From Alligator mississippiensis (lineage: Eukaryota > Chordata > Crocodylia > Alligatoridae), in NCBI RefSeq assembly GCF_030867095.1, contig NC_081824.1, forward strand, positions 350,336,203 through 350,400,202: a DNA stretch of 64,000 nt. Reading direction: 5' to 3'. Below the pieces are notes generated by a model. The model did no database searches. It saw only the letters and a program-made list of their open reading frames with translations, and was not told the DNA's origin. Positions within the stretch are counted from its first letter, which is position 1. Each line of letters begins with the position of its first letter. Shown piece after piece: positions 20,159 through 31,041 of the stretch. Both the position numbers and the translations under genes were made by a program.

Positions 20159-22905
20159 CTTGTTAATGAGTGACACGCATAAATAAAACTAAGAGCAGAA
20201 ACTAGAACTTAGGGTACCGACAAAAGGAGACTCGAAGAGCTTGGCTTGAGTGTAGCAAAACAAAAACTGAGGGGAATATGGTTCAATAACATTCTGCTAC
20301 TGGGCATGCCCAGAATCACTGCCGTCTTGGCTGAGTATCTCCATGCTTGTTTCATGTCTAAGAGCATTAGGCCTTCACATGCTAGGTCCCTGGCTCTCAA
20401 GAAGCCCAATTCAAAAGGCATGCTCTGAGCATAGTAAGCACTGACAGCATTGAGTTCAGTGCAGAGCAGAGCAGCCACAGCCCTTTCATTAAAAACCCTA
20501 GCAAGAGAAAGCCAAAAAATACCCAAGGTCAGCTTGCTAGAAAAAAACAACCTCTCAGGCTCCAGGGCAGGTAAGTGGAGTTTTTGTGATGTCTGCTCAG
20601 ACATAAGCATCTAAAAATCATGTCTATATCACACCTTCAGTTACTAGTTGTGATTCTGGCCCTTAATGGCTCCTATTATAACTGTTCCATTTTATATAGA
20701 CAAATAAATATTTACTGGGCCAGCAGGAGGAAAAAGACTGATCCTACAGCTCCCTGTGCGTGGTAACTCCCCTGGGGTGTGATACGGATGGTCACTTTCT
20801 TGCTTCGAGCATAATAGCAAAGACACCGTATTACTGGTTCAGGAAACAGCGGTCTTTTTTTTTCTTATTTTTTTTTAATCAATAAGCACTTCCTTGCCAC
20901 TGGAATTTGTCAGCTGTGAGGTGGCATAACTAAATGAAAAGTTGTTCTTAAATTAAAATTAGCATTGAATTTTCTATTTTTACCAGCATGGAAAAAGACA
21001 ATGTTTAAGGCATCTCTAAATCAGACACCCGCATTAGATTTGCTTTAAATAGCAAATATAAAAAGGCTCCTTCCTGTGAATTTTTATCTAACATCCCCTG
21101 ACTAAGCCTGCAGAGCCAGGTTTGCCTATGATGGTTTGCTTTTGCCCTATATTCCACATCCCATCCCAGAGAGGACAATATGGATGTGGACTATTAGGCC
21201 CCCTTCATGTTTTTATTTTAGTGCCTGCACTAAATAATTTCCTTTGCTGGGTAGGGGAGTAATTTCCTCTCCCATGACTGGGTGACCTGCTCTGCTTTCA
21301 TTCAGCATATACACATGCTCAGACCCAAGTTGTCCAGACAAAGTGACTCCATCTACACAGGCAAGACGTATTGCTCTCTTTCATAAGTAGCCCCTGTTCA
21401 TCCCTGTCTTTCATAAGTAGCCCTGTTGTCCTGCAGGTGTAGCCTCCTGTTAGCTTTGCCTTGTGTCCATGCTGGTGAAGACCTTGGAGAAGTAACTAGG
21501 TAGAGCTACCCTGAGGCTCCTAGGGGTGCTATGGCTTGCATCCGAACTGTCACGAATCCTGTGGGCCTTGATGAACAGCTGGGGCACTTGCGTGACACTC
21601 ATCAGGTTGAAGCTTCAGTAGCAGGGTATGGCACAGAGTCATCAGAACCAGGTTTGCGCCCAGCAAGGAAACCCCCAAAAAGATTTTGGTCTGCTTTGTG
21701 GTCTCTTGGCAGTGAACTCAGCCCAACTTCATTTCATCCTACCACTAAGTAAAAGGAACTTCAGTTTCTCATCTTTGTGGGCATTTTGAAATAACCCTGC
21801 AGCTGCCCACTTGAATAAAAGCACAGTAGACTGGGGGGTTGCTTTATTAAGACTCCCCCCTCCCCTCATCTAATTGTCTGGGATCTGTATTAATGGAAAC
21901 ATAAATTGACTGCCACTGTGCTAAATGACAATCAGGTTTTGTTTGACAGAGCTGGAAAGTATCTTATTCAGAGCGTTGGCACTGAACAATCTAAATGCAA
22001 ATTATGGACTGTTTTTTTGGTTGGGAGGATGTTTATCTTCTGATGAGGTTATATGATAATACAGAAAGGAGACAGAACTGGCTTTCAGTTCATAAAGACT
22101 ATCAAAATGTGTGACAGTTTAACTACAGGGCCAGTGTTTACATATTATTTTAATGGAACTGACTAAGTTATTCAGCTTGACTTTTTCTTTTAACAAATCA
22201 TTTTTAAAACAAGACCTAGCACAGCAGAATTCCAGCCATATTTCAGCAATTCCCATGCATATGTGTTAGCTTGGAAAATGACAGGGCAACCACCATTTTA
22301 ATCCTGTTATTTCTCTTCCTCCCAGCCTATTTCCTTCTGTTGAAATATATTTCTGCACTCCCTGCACATTCCACTTGTTAGATTAGCAGGTGCTATTTGT
22401 GCAGGTCTTGCTTGAGTGTGTGCTGATAGCTCACAATATAAACCTGCCTACTTCAGAAACCATGCAGTCCTCAACAGTAACATATGTATTGCCAAGGAGT
22501 AAATTTTGCTCTTATTATACAGCTAATTATATTCAGCTCCAGGAACTCTAATTCAGTGAGATATTTACACTTTCCTCCCATATGCCTCAGAATACAGAAG
22601 CAATTATGAACAGTATGGTGCACAACTGAAAACTCAAAGCCCAAAGGTCACAATGCTGCTCTCAGTATTATCTGCTTGCCTACATAGTCCCTGCCAGATT
22701 TGTGGCAGCTTGGGTTGCTTGCACAGATGTGAAATTCCAACATTTAAGGGCTAGATCAACAGGGGCTCAGGTACTGCCATGCTTTAGCACACCTAGCCAC
22801 CATCCCAGTTCAGCACCTAGGCTTCTGAATTAAGGCATAGGATCTACAAAAGTTAACATGCTAAGTAAGCCATTACAAAAAGCCACCTAAACTAGCCAGT
22901 AAGAA
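20159..22905. other. Intergenic sequence, no gene seen
   Basis: AT-rich unique sequence. The frames at 20209-20610 (-) and 21531-21752 (+) lack domains. A short duplication of TCTTTCATAAGTAGCCC occurs near 21378-21424. Confidence 0.4.
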
Positions 22906-23975
22906 ATGCTGGAGACAGGGACAAGGCTTTTCATACCATCTCCCACCGCGTTCTTGCAAGCAAACTGAGAAACTATGGGTTGGATGAATGGACTCAAGTG
23001 GAGTGCCCCAGGGGTTGGTCCTGGGGTCAGTTTTGTTTAATATCTTCATTAATGATCGGGAAGATGGGACAGATTGCACCCTCAGCAACTTTGTGGATGG
23101 CACCAAGCTACAGGGTGTAGTAGATGAACAGGAGGGTAGGGCTAGGATTCAGATTGACCTAGACAAATTGGAGGATTGGGCCAAAAGAAATCTCATGAGG
23201 TTCAATAAGGACAAATACAAAGTCCTGCACTTAGGACAGATCAATCCCATGCACTGCTACAGCCTGGGGACTGACTGGCTAAGCAGCAGCTCTTCAGAAA
23301 AGGACCTGGGGGTTACAGTGGACAATAAGATGGATATGAGCCAACAGTGTTCCCTTGATGCCAAGAAGACTAACAACATACTGGGCTGCATTAGCAGAAG
23401 CATTGCTAACAGAACAAGGGCAGTGATTATTCCGCCCTATTCTGCATCTGAACTAGTGTGGCCACATCTAAAGTACTGTGTCCAGTTTTGGGCCCCCCAC
23501 TACGGAAAGAATGTGGATAAGCTGGAGAAAGTCCAGCAGCGGGCAATGGAAATGGTTTGGGAGCTGGGGCACATGACTTATGAGGAGAGACTGAGAAAAC
23601 TGGGTTTATTTAGTCTGAAGAAGAGAAAACAGAAGGGATTTGATAGCAGCCTTTAACTACCTGAAGAGTGATTTCAAACAGGATAGTGCTAGACTTCTCT
23701 CAGTGGTGACAGATGACAGAAGAAGGAACAATGGTCTCAAGTTGCAGTAAGGGAGGTTTAGGTTGCATATTAGGAAAAACCCTCACCAGGAGGGTGGTGA
23801 AGCACTGGAAGAAGTTACCTACAGAGGTGGTGGAATCTCCATCCTTGGAGGTTTTTAAGGCCCAGCTTAACAAAGCCCTGGTTGGGATGATCTAGTTGGG
23901 GCTGGTACTGCTTTGAGCAAGGAATTAGACTAGATGACCTCCTGAGGTCCCATCCAATACTAATTTTCTAAGATT
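22906..23975 (+). mobile_element. Older CR1 LINE fragment (RT C-terminal half and 3' end)
   Basis: It begins at the block DKAFHTISHRVL (normally DKAFDTVSH) and continues with the PQGLVLGSVLFNIFIND turn, NFVDGTKLQG (the catalytic FADD degenerated to FVDG), DLDKLEDWAKRNLMRFNKDK, WPHLKYCVQFWAPHYGKNVDKLE, and the terminal VVESPSLEVFKAQLNKAL block. The tail GACTAGATGACCTCCTGAGG with ATTCTAAGATTCTAA is of the turtle/bird-like CR1 type. It differs in subfamily from the 18.7 and 29 kb copies and is more diverged. At least one frameshift lies near 23650. Confidence 0.9.
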
Positions 23976-24189
23976 CTAAGGCCCTTACTGTGGGGAAAAA
24001 GTGCACACATCAGAACAGCTGATACACAGTAAAGCCATATCACCTTTTGCTCCATGAGAGTTGGTCGTATGGTATATTACTAATCTTGGCTTAAAACACC
24101 ATATAAGTTCCAAGTAAAATTATAACATACGCAGTGTTTACACTGATGCCTACAGAATACACTTACGCCACATCTGTTCTTGGGATCTG

Positions 24190-24835
24190 ATCTACAATCA
24201 CATATCTTACTTTAAGTGGTGTGACTAGATCAGGTGCCTGCTGTACAATCATTCATCAATGCTGGGAGCCCAATCCAAGTAAATCGGAGTGGGAGGAGGG
24301 GCAGGTGAGATCAGGGAGCTAGCAGGTTCATGGGGAGGGGGATTGGTGGGATCGAGGGGGTTGAGGTGCAGGATGGGAGTTGGCAGGACTGGAGAGAATA
24401 GTGGGTCCATGTGTATTGGTGGGCTCCAGGGAGGGTTGGTAGGGTTGGAGAGACTATTGAGTCTGCAAGGGGAGGACTGTCTCTCCCGGGTCACACTTGT
24501 GCACGTTTGAGTTAGGTCGGGCTAACCTGTTCCACTCTATGTAGTTGATGTCCTAGGTGAATTAAAGTTAGATCAGGCCAGCCATTTTTTGCCCATTTTG
24601 TTTACAATGCAAACATTTTCAAATGTCTGTACACATCAGCACTTAGATTAACCTAATGGTACTTAGGCTGATTTAAGTATAAGATCCATATAGGAGTGAA
24701 ATAAATTAGATTGCTAATTTAATCTTTCAGACTTGTGTAAAGTACACCACTTAGGTCAATCTAACCCTAGCTGACTGACCTAACACTTAGATTGACCTAA
24801 GTATAATATCCATATATAACTTTAGCTCTATAACT
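24190..24835. mobile_element. Non-autonomous element with GC-rich insert; relative of 53990-54490
   Basis: AT-rich flanks full of TTAGATTGACCTAA-type motifs surround a G-rich core (24285-24480) built from repeats like GGGATCGAGGGGGTTGAGG. The stretch AAAGTTAGATCAGGCCAGCC followed by ATTTTTTG (near 24566) also occurs, with small changes, near 54310 (AAAGTTATATTGGGCCAGCC then ATTTTTTAAC), so the two are copies of one dispersed family. No ends or target duplication could be fixed. Confidence 0.45.
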
Positions 24836-25115
24836 ATCAATACAGTGTTAGACTCTTCACTGCTAAAGTACATGAATCAAGTCTGTATCAGGTTTTAGTA
24901 CTGTCTACATTCATTACATCCAGATTTTTTTTCTTCCTCTTCCCTTGTTCATTCTTTCCCTAACTCACTAGCAATTCAACAGAGATTGATTACAGACACA
25001 AATACATTTCAGCATCTGAAAAGTATTTTTCACTGAAATTTCCCTTATTAGATTACAGGAAGGAAAGAAATAATTGGGACATCTTGAATTGCACATGGCT
25101 TAAGAGCAATAAAAA

Positions 25116-25160
25116 TGGTCACCAGAAAACTCAGTGGAAGACTGAGTTTTCTGGTGATCA
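25116..25160. repeat. 20-bp stem inverted repeat
   Basis: The arms TGGTCACCAGAAAACTCAGT (25116-25135) and its complement (25141-25160) match at 19 of 20 positions around a five-base loop, GGAAG. Confidence 0.85.
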
Positions 25161-25184
25161 TTTCTGGTGAGCTATTCTAATATT

Positions 25185-25440
25185 ATAAAAGCCTAAGTCT
25201 GTCTGTCCATCTCTCTGTCCATACCACTTTATTTGCACTCTGATTGGCTGATGGAAACAGCCAATCAGAGTGCTCCAAGCATGGGGGAGCACCGTCATGA
25301 TTCCAAAAACGCGCCAAGGATTGGACAGGGGGTGGGGGAGCCCCACCCTGGTCCCTGCAAGAGGCAGAACAGCTGCAGCATGGGGCGTTAGGTGGTGGCA
25401 CTCCATTCCAGCCCCACCCCCACCCCCATCAGTCTTGACA
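25185..25440. mobile_element. Unclassified dispersed element with a CCAAT hairpin
   Basis: It starts near TATTATAAAAGCCTAAGTCTGTCTGTCC and contains a perfect 16-bp inverted repeat, GCACTCTGATTGGCTG (25235-25250) against 25258-25273, with a 7-base loop. Each arm carries a CCAAT box. The right part is GC-rich (GGTGGGGGAGCCCCACC). It is non-coding. A transposon origin is inferred from structure only. Confidence 0.4.
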
Positions 25441-26244
25441 GGTAATTGGCTAGTATGTTGTTTTGTTTTTCATTCATTCTGGGGTCTCAACAGTTCAAAG
25501 GTTTCAGCACCTGACAAATTTAGACACAATGAGAATATAAGGCACATACCCAGTATGCTGATTATGTATCAGATGTACAATTCCATATCAGATGTATAAT
25601 TTAATGTTCTCTGACACCAGACATGATTTAGGCATCCGTATTTCTCAGTAAATTAAAAAAAAACTATTTAGGATAAACAGCTTTGTTACATTTTGAAGTG
25701 CTTCTTTCAGAGGGAGGGAAAAGAAATAGCATTTTGTATCTAAGTTTTAAATATGTGTTATGCAAAAGAATGGGTAAGCATTTTTGTTGAACAATAAAAG
25801 AGTACATTTGCAGAAATGGTACTAGTCATGCATATATAAATTGTTGAGCATCCAGGCATTTAATCCAAAACAGCTAACTCACTCACAGATATTCAAGAGA
25901 TTAAAAAGATATTTTAAAGCAAGTAAATACATTAGGCTCTGATCCTATAGACCATACTTTACATGAAGTTTAAATACGCAAGTGAAATTCTAGCCAAATG
26001 AATTGGAGTTTTACTATTGAGGTCAGCGGGGTCAGGATTTCAGCCACTACTACTCACAGAGGTAAAAACATCATGATCCAATCAACAGATTATGTTTAAA
26101 GGAGATTAACTGGGCTATAAAAAAGATGAAAAATGATAATAAAGCAGTTTTCACCACTTAACTAACAGCTGCTTAATATCTTCTTGTTATGATCTATAGC
26201 AGGAAATTATAAAGTGCTTAGCTGAAACTACTTTTAATTTTCAG
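25441..26244. other. Intergenic sequence, nothing recognised
   Basis: AT-rich, apparently unique sequence with no frame or repeat of note. It ends in the polypyrimidine tract of the candidate exon that follows. Confidence 0.4.
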
Positions 26245-26379
26245 ATCCTAAAACCTGGTGACCAGCAAAGTGGACCTGGGAAAGACCTGAAAGGGATGGA
26301 AGAAACCTGGGAGACCATCCAAAAAACTGTGCCCTACAATAGAGTTGAACGTACAAATCAAAGACAAAAAGTTAAGTGA
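26245..26379 (+). CDS. Candidate exon, unassigned
   Basis: A good acceptor (CTACTTTTAATTTTCAG) with a branch-like GCTGAAAC upstream precedes a 44-codon open frame from the first base of the exon to TGA at 26377-26379. The peptide (starts ILKPGDQQSGPGKDL, contains MEETWETIQKTVPYNRVER, ends QRQKVK) is charged and of ordinary composition. No domain is recognised. In human I know of no gene between SH3RF3 and SEPTIN10. It could be the last exon of a non-coding or lineage-specific transcript, part of an unrecognised repeat, or chance. A possible internal donor GTTAAG overlaps the end. Low confidence. Confidence 0.2.
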   Translation: MLKPGDQQSGPGKDLKGMEETWETIQKTVPYNRVERTNQRQKVK

Positions 26380-27384
26380 ACTTTTCCTTAAATGGTAATC
26401 ACTATGAAAAACAAATATATTATCACTTAAGTACTGGCTCCTGAGAAAACTTCAGGCATTCTCTCCTAGCTTTTGCAGTACTGCAGATTACACTGTGCCA
26501 TTTTGATTAATGTTTTATAAACTGTTCCAAGGCTACCTCCATTTGAATTAGAGTGTGTCACATTGTAAGAAATTCAGATATCGAGCTGTAAAACCACTAA
26601 GTTGAACAATTTCTTCACAAGAGTCTGAACTGTGAATGACGATCTCATCTCAAGAGTATGAAGCTCTGGATTTAGTATGAAGCCGTATAAAAGTAGATGT
26701 AAACTTTACACAAACATGCATGTATGTATGTGTGTATGCGCATAATTTTACATTATATATATAAAATACGATTTATGAAGGGAATAAACTAATGACAAAA
26801 CTACCCTTTAATATCAAGGGGCTTCAGAGGGAGGGGAGGAAAAAAAAAACAGTTCTCCATTCTCCCATTACCCAGTCACCACAAAACAGTTCTTCATTAT
26901 GTAAGATACTCAGGTTTAGCAGGATAATTAGCTATATGTCTACAGTAACAAGCTCTGTTGTTTAAAATGAACGGCTACAACATTTTATCCCTTTCCTTTT
27001 TACCATGAACACTGTGTAAGATAGTACTCTGAAATCACACTGCCAATTAAGTTTAAGATTTTATACCCATGGTAAATTTTGTATAAATAAATATTCATTA
27101 AGTCAGATGGAAAAAGATTTAATCTATAGTCCACTGATTAGGGAACTCTACCTGTGAGAAGGAAGAATCAAGTTTCAAGCCCTTGTTCCAATTAATATTT
27201 TATTATTTATACAAAGTGATACAGCTTCAAAGGAGAGATTTGGAATTCCTCATGGCCTGCTGACAGACTGCTCTTGAAGCTATGGCTTCAAGCAGCATGG
27301 TGGTGTTGAGATTTTGACAGTTTTGCGCATGCCAAAAACAGCGGAAAAGTAGGTGCTTAGGAATAAGGTGTCATTAACAGAAAG
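26380..27384. other. Intergenic sequence with a TATG/TA-rich low-complexity stretch
   Basis: No gene seen. (TATG)n/(TA)n-like sequence lies at about 26715-26766, with an A run near 26839. Confidence 0.45.
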
Positions 27385-28112
27385 GGTTAGCACAGGGGTG
27401 GGCAAAATACAGCCCAAGGGCCAAATCCGGCCCATAAGGCAATTCTATCTGGCCTGCGGGGCCCCTAAAAAATTTAGAAAATAAATTTTTATCTGCCCTT
27501 GGTTTCTGTCAAAAATGACAGGAACCAAGGGCAGTAGGACCCAGGGGAAATCCGGGGGGCTCCCACAACAGCGGGGCCTGCCCAGTCCTGCCCCCCCAAG
27601 CCGGAAGCCCCAGTAGGGGCTTCTGGCCTGGGAGCACATGGCTGCCCTGTGCTGGAACCTCAGGTAAGCGGGGGGGGGGGAAGGCAGGGGGGACCCCGGG
27701 CAGGGAAGGAGCCCGGGGAAAAACTGAGCATGGGGGAAGAAAAGTGGCCGCCTGCCCACTCCATGGCTAGTGCCGTGCACTGCAGTCACTCACAGCCCGT
27801 GTGGGGCCACCTGTGCCTGCTCCGGACAGCTCCTCATGGGCCGCGAGTGCCTGCAGCAGGGAGTGCCAGCCACGGGGTGGGTGGGGGGGCTGCTTTTCTC
27901 TGTGCCGGGAAGGAGCCCAGGGAAAAGCTGAACACCGGGGGGAAAAGCAGCCCCTTCCCCCCCCCATGGCTGGCACTCCCTGCTGCAGGCGCTCGCAGCC
28001 CATGTGGGGCTGTCCGAAGCAGGCACAGGCAGCTCCAGGTGGGCTGTGAGCAGCTGCAGCGCGGGGCACTGGGCACGGGGTGGACGAAGAGCCACTTTCA
28101 CCCCCCACGCTC

Positions 28113-28166
28113 TGTAGCAGAAAGCCCCCTTTTCCTCTAATGTAGCAGAAAGCCCCCTTTTCCTCT
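28113..28166 (+). repeat. 28-bp tandem duplication at the LTR start
   Basis: TGTAGCAGAAAGCCCCCTTT and the bases following it, through TCCTCT, occur twice in a row at the extreme 5' end of the LTR; the second copy continues into LTR sequence. Confidence 0.85.
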
Positions 28167-29009
28167 TGCCTGCATTTGCTCTCCCCTCTTTGGATATGTT
28201 TCTCTTTTTCTACCTTTTCTTCCTTCCTCTCTCTTTCACTTTAAGATAAGGAATTGTATTTTAAAATGTGTATGTGTGCATTTTATATCTCCCCTTGTAG
28301 TTTGGTATTTTTATCTATTTGTGTGCCATGGCATTTGTAGCTTATATTTTATACTCCTCACCTTTCAACTTTCAACTAAATGTGTTTTAGTAAGTTATTC
28401 ATTGTAACATTGTTAACAAAGGCAGGAATCAAACTGCCCTTCCCTGTATCAGGCTGGCCTCTGAGAGAGTGAGTGAATCAGTGATTGAATGTGTAACATG
28501 GAAGCAGGCAGCAATTATCACCTGGAAGCTGAACTCAATAGAAGACAGTGTCACAACCGGGAAATCTCTATACCTCACTGATCAAAGGCTAGAAGCCCTG
28601 GCCTGACTTAATCAACACCAGAGACCAACTTTTGGGCTGAATATCTCCAGATCGACCACTCCCAGAGCCCTATTCTAAATTCATCAACGGACTCCCAAAC
28701 CTGCACGTACATGCGGACGACCCCTGGGGCTGACAGATGCTGTCCACTAGCCACCGAGGGGGGGAAGTCCCACGAGGGTCAATGACCCCTGGATTGGGCA
28801 AACCAGAAAGCTGGGGAGTCACCAAAGTCTGCCAAGGACAGATAAAAGGCAGTGAAAAGTGACCTTCAGTGGCGCCCTCTTGATCTCCAACTCGACCAGA
28901 CCTGTCCAGCCAGAAGGACCAGCCGGCGACCCCCTTCTGGAAGATAACACCACACTGAAAGAAGCCTCAATGACAGACTCCAGCGCTTGTAGGATAGGTA
29001 TACCTGACT

Positions 29010-29289
29010 GGAACCAGCAGCGGGAAGGAGAGGAGGCAGCACACGTGTGTCCCGCACGCACGTGTGCCCTGCTTACCAACCAACTGACCGGAGGCAGCGG
29101 CGGCAGTAGCAACAACAGAGGAATCGGCAGCGGGGGCAGCAGCAGCTGATCCCCCGAAGGTAAGTGGGGCGGAGGGACCCGGCGCAGCTGAGCCGGATCC
29201 GGAGGGGAAGCCCCCCGGGTCCCATATAGCTGAGCCGGTAGGGAGCCGCGCTCCCGAGCCGCGCGGCGCGAACAGAGCGCGCAAACAGG
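29010..29289 (+). repeat. CR1 5' UTR unit, copy 1
   Basis: A 280-bp CpG-rich block from GGAACCAGCAGCGGG to GCGCAAACAGG matches 29518-29797 without indels and with only a handful of substitutions. It contains CACGTGTG boxes and a strong 5' splice-site match, GAAGGTAAGT, at 29156-29165. Copy 1 begins exactly at the left boundary of the insertion. Confidence 0.9.
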
Positions 29290-29517
29290 GAGGGCTAGGA
29301 AGGGGACTGTCCCCCCAGGCCAGGGGGCACCCCCGGGGCTAACCCTTGGGGGAGCAGGCTCCCGTGGCAGCGGATCCCCCCAGCGGGGGAGCGTAGAGGC
29401 AGAACTGCCGGCAGGCACTTCCGGGTAGACCGGGGTGCCTGATTGGCCGTTGGGGCGGGGCGGGTAATTCAAACCGCGGGCTTTAAAGCCACGGAGTGAC
29501 ATAGTTCCCAGCACTCG

Positions 29518-29797
29518 GGAACCAGCAGCGGGAAGGAGAGGAGGCAGCACACGTGTGTCCCGCACGCACGTGTGCCCTGCTTACCAACCAACTGACCGGA
29601 GGCGGCGGCGGCAGCAGCAACAACAGAGGAATCGGCAGCGGGGGCAGCAGCAGCTGATCCCCCGAAGGTAAGTGGGGCGGAGGGACCTGGCGCAGCTGAG
29701 CCGGATCCGGAGGGGAAGCCCCCCGGGTCCCATATAGCTGAGCCGGTAGGGAGCCGCGCTCCCGAGCCGCGCGGCGTGAACAGAGCGCGCAAACAGG
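29518..29797 (+). repeat. CR1 5' UTR unit, copy 2
   Basis: This second copy is offset by 508 bp from the first. It then runs through a different 123-bp sequence to the ORF1 ATG at 29921. The 228 bp between the copies (29290-29517) contain GGGGCGGGGCGGG (Sp1-type) and belong to the first unit only. Confidence 0.9.
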
Positions 29798-29920
29798 CGC
29801 GCTCTGTAAGAGCACGCCGGCGTTTGCGCGGGTGTTCGCACCGAAGGGCGGGCCAGGAGTGGGACTCCTGTAGGGGTAGGGCGTAGACACCGCGCAGGTC
29901 TACAAACAGCAGCTTGTAGA

Positions 29921-30985
29921 ATGGTGTCTACGAGGAGTACTGCTAGGGCCTCTGCCCAGGGGGACAAGGCTACCAGGGGCAGGTCTGAGGCCTCCACCCA
30001 GACCGAGCCCATGGGGGAGCCGGTGTCCCCCTACCTCCTGGCCTGTGGGGTATCCCCAGCAGGGCCGGAGGGAGCAGAGATTGGGGGCCCCCACACCTGT
30101 CCAGCAGGTGCCCGTCTTAGGGCTCTGGAGGCGCAGGTGAGGGAGCTCCGGGAGGAGGTTAGCAGGCTGAAGGGGATCAGGGAGGCGGAGGATGAAATTG
30201 ATAGTTATTTCCTTTCCCTGCAGGCCCAGGCACCAAAGGAAGAAGCACCCCGGGGAATACCCTCCACAGCAGAGTGGCAGACGGTCACAGCCAGGACCGG
30301 AGCAGCTCACAGCGAACCGGTACCAGCTTCTCCAGTCCGACTGGTGAACAGGTACGAGGCCCTGGCGACCCTGCAGGAGATGGAAGGGGAGGAGGACACC
30401 CTTGGGCAAGAAGAAACACCACGTTCTTCACACTCCAAACAGATCAAGAGATCCACGATGACCCAGAGGAGGAGGCGACGAGTGCTCGTCATAGGAGACT
30501 CCATCCTGAGAGGTATGGAAGGACCCATCTGTCGCCAGGACCCCTCGGCATGAGAGGTATGCTGCCTCCCTGGAGCAAAGATTCGGGATGTGACGGAGGT
30601 AATCCAGGCCAGGATCAAGCCCACCGATTATTACCCCATGGTCCTAGTCCATGTGGGTACTAATGATGCGGCCAGGAGAACCCCCGATCACTTGATGGCG
30701 GACTACTGTGCTCTGGGTGGCGTGCTGAAGGAGTTCGGTGCCCAGGTGGTTTTCTCTTCCATCCTACCAGTGACCGGACGAGGAAGACGGCAGGAGAACT
30801 GCATCAGAGAGACCAACTGGTGGCTTCAGCAGTGGTGTCTCGAGGCAGGCTTCGGCTTCCTGGACAATGACCTGCACATCACGACGAGGGACATGCTCAG
30901 CTGGGATGGGCTTCACCTGTCCCCCAAAGGTAAGCGTGTGTTTTCTTCTAGGTTGGCGGATCTCCTCCGGCGGGCTTTAAACTAG
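29921..30985 (+). pseudogene. CR1 ORF1: coiled coil plus SGNH/GDSL esterase-like domain
   Basis: The N-terminal part has a heptad-like segment, LRALEAQVRELREEVSRLKG. The C-terminal part has SGNH hydrolase blocks: VLVIGDSILRG (GDS nucleophile block), HVGTNDA (block with the catalytic Asn) and SWDGLHLSPKGK (the DxxH block). CR1 ORF1 proteins are RNA-binding factors needed for retrotransposition, and many carry this esterase domain, whose role is not settled. The frame is open except for TGA at 30551-30553, where one base differs from a sense codon; reading continues in the same frame to the stop at 30983-30985. ORF2 starts 56 bases downstream. CGA to TGA is the likely mutation. Confidence 0.85.
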
Positions 30986-31041
30986 GCTCGTCGGGGGGAA
31001 GGGAGTACGAGGGCAGGGGAAGCTGTGGACCACCAAACCAT

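Noticed and set aside
28859..28885. TGGCGCCC, resembling a lysine-type retroviral primer-binding site
   Set aside because: Only eight bases match, and the LTR ends at 34207, not here. There is no internal retroviral sequence.
28819..29565. 248-codon - strand frame
   Set aside because: It is antisense to the GC-rich CR1 5' unit and LTR, and its repeats mirror the 280-bp duplication. Composition effect.
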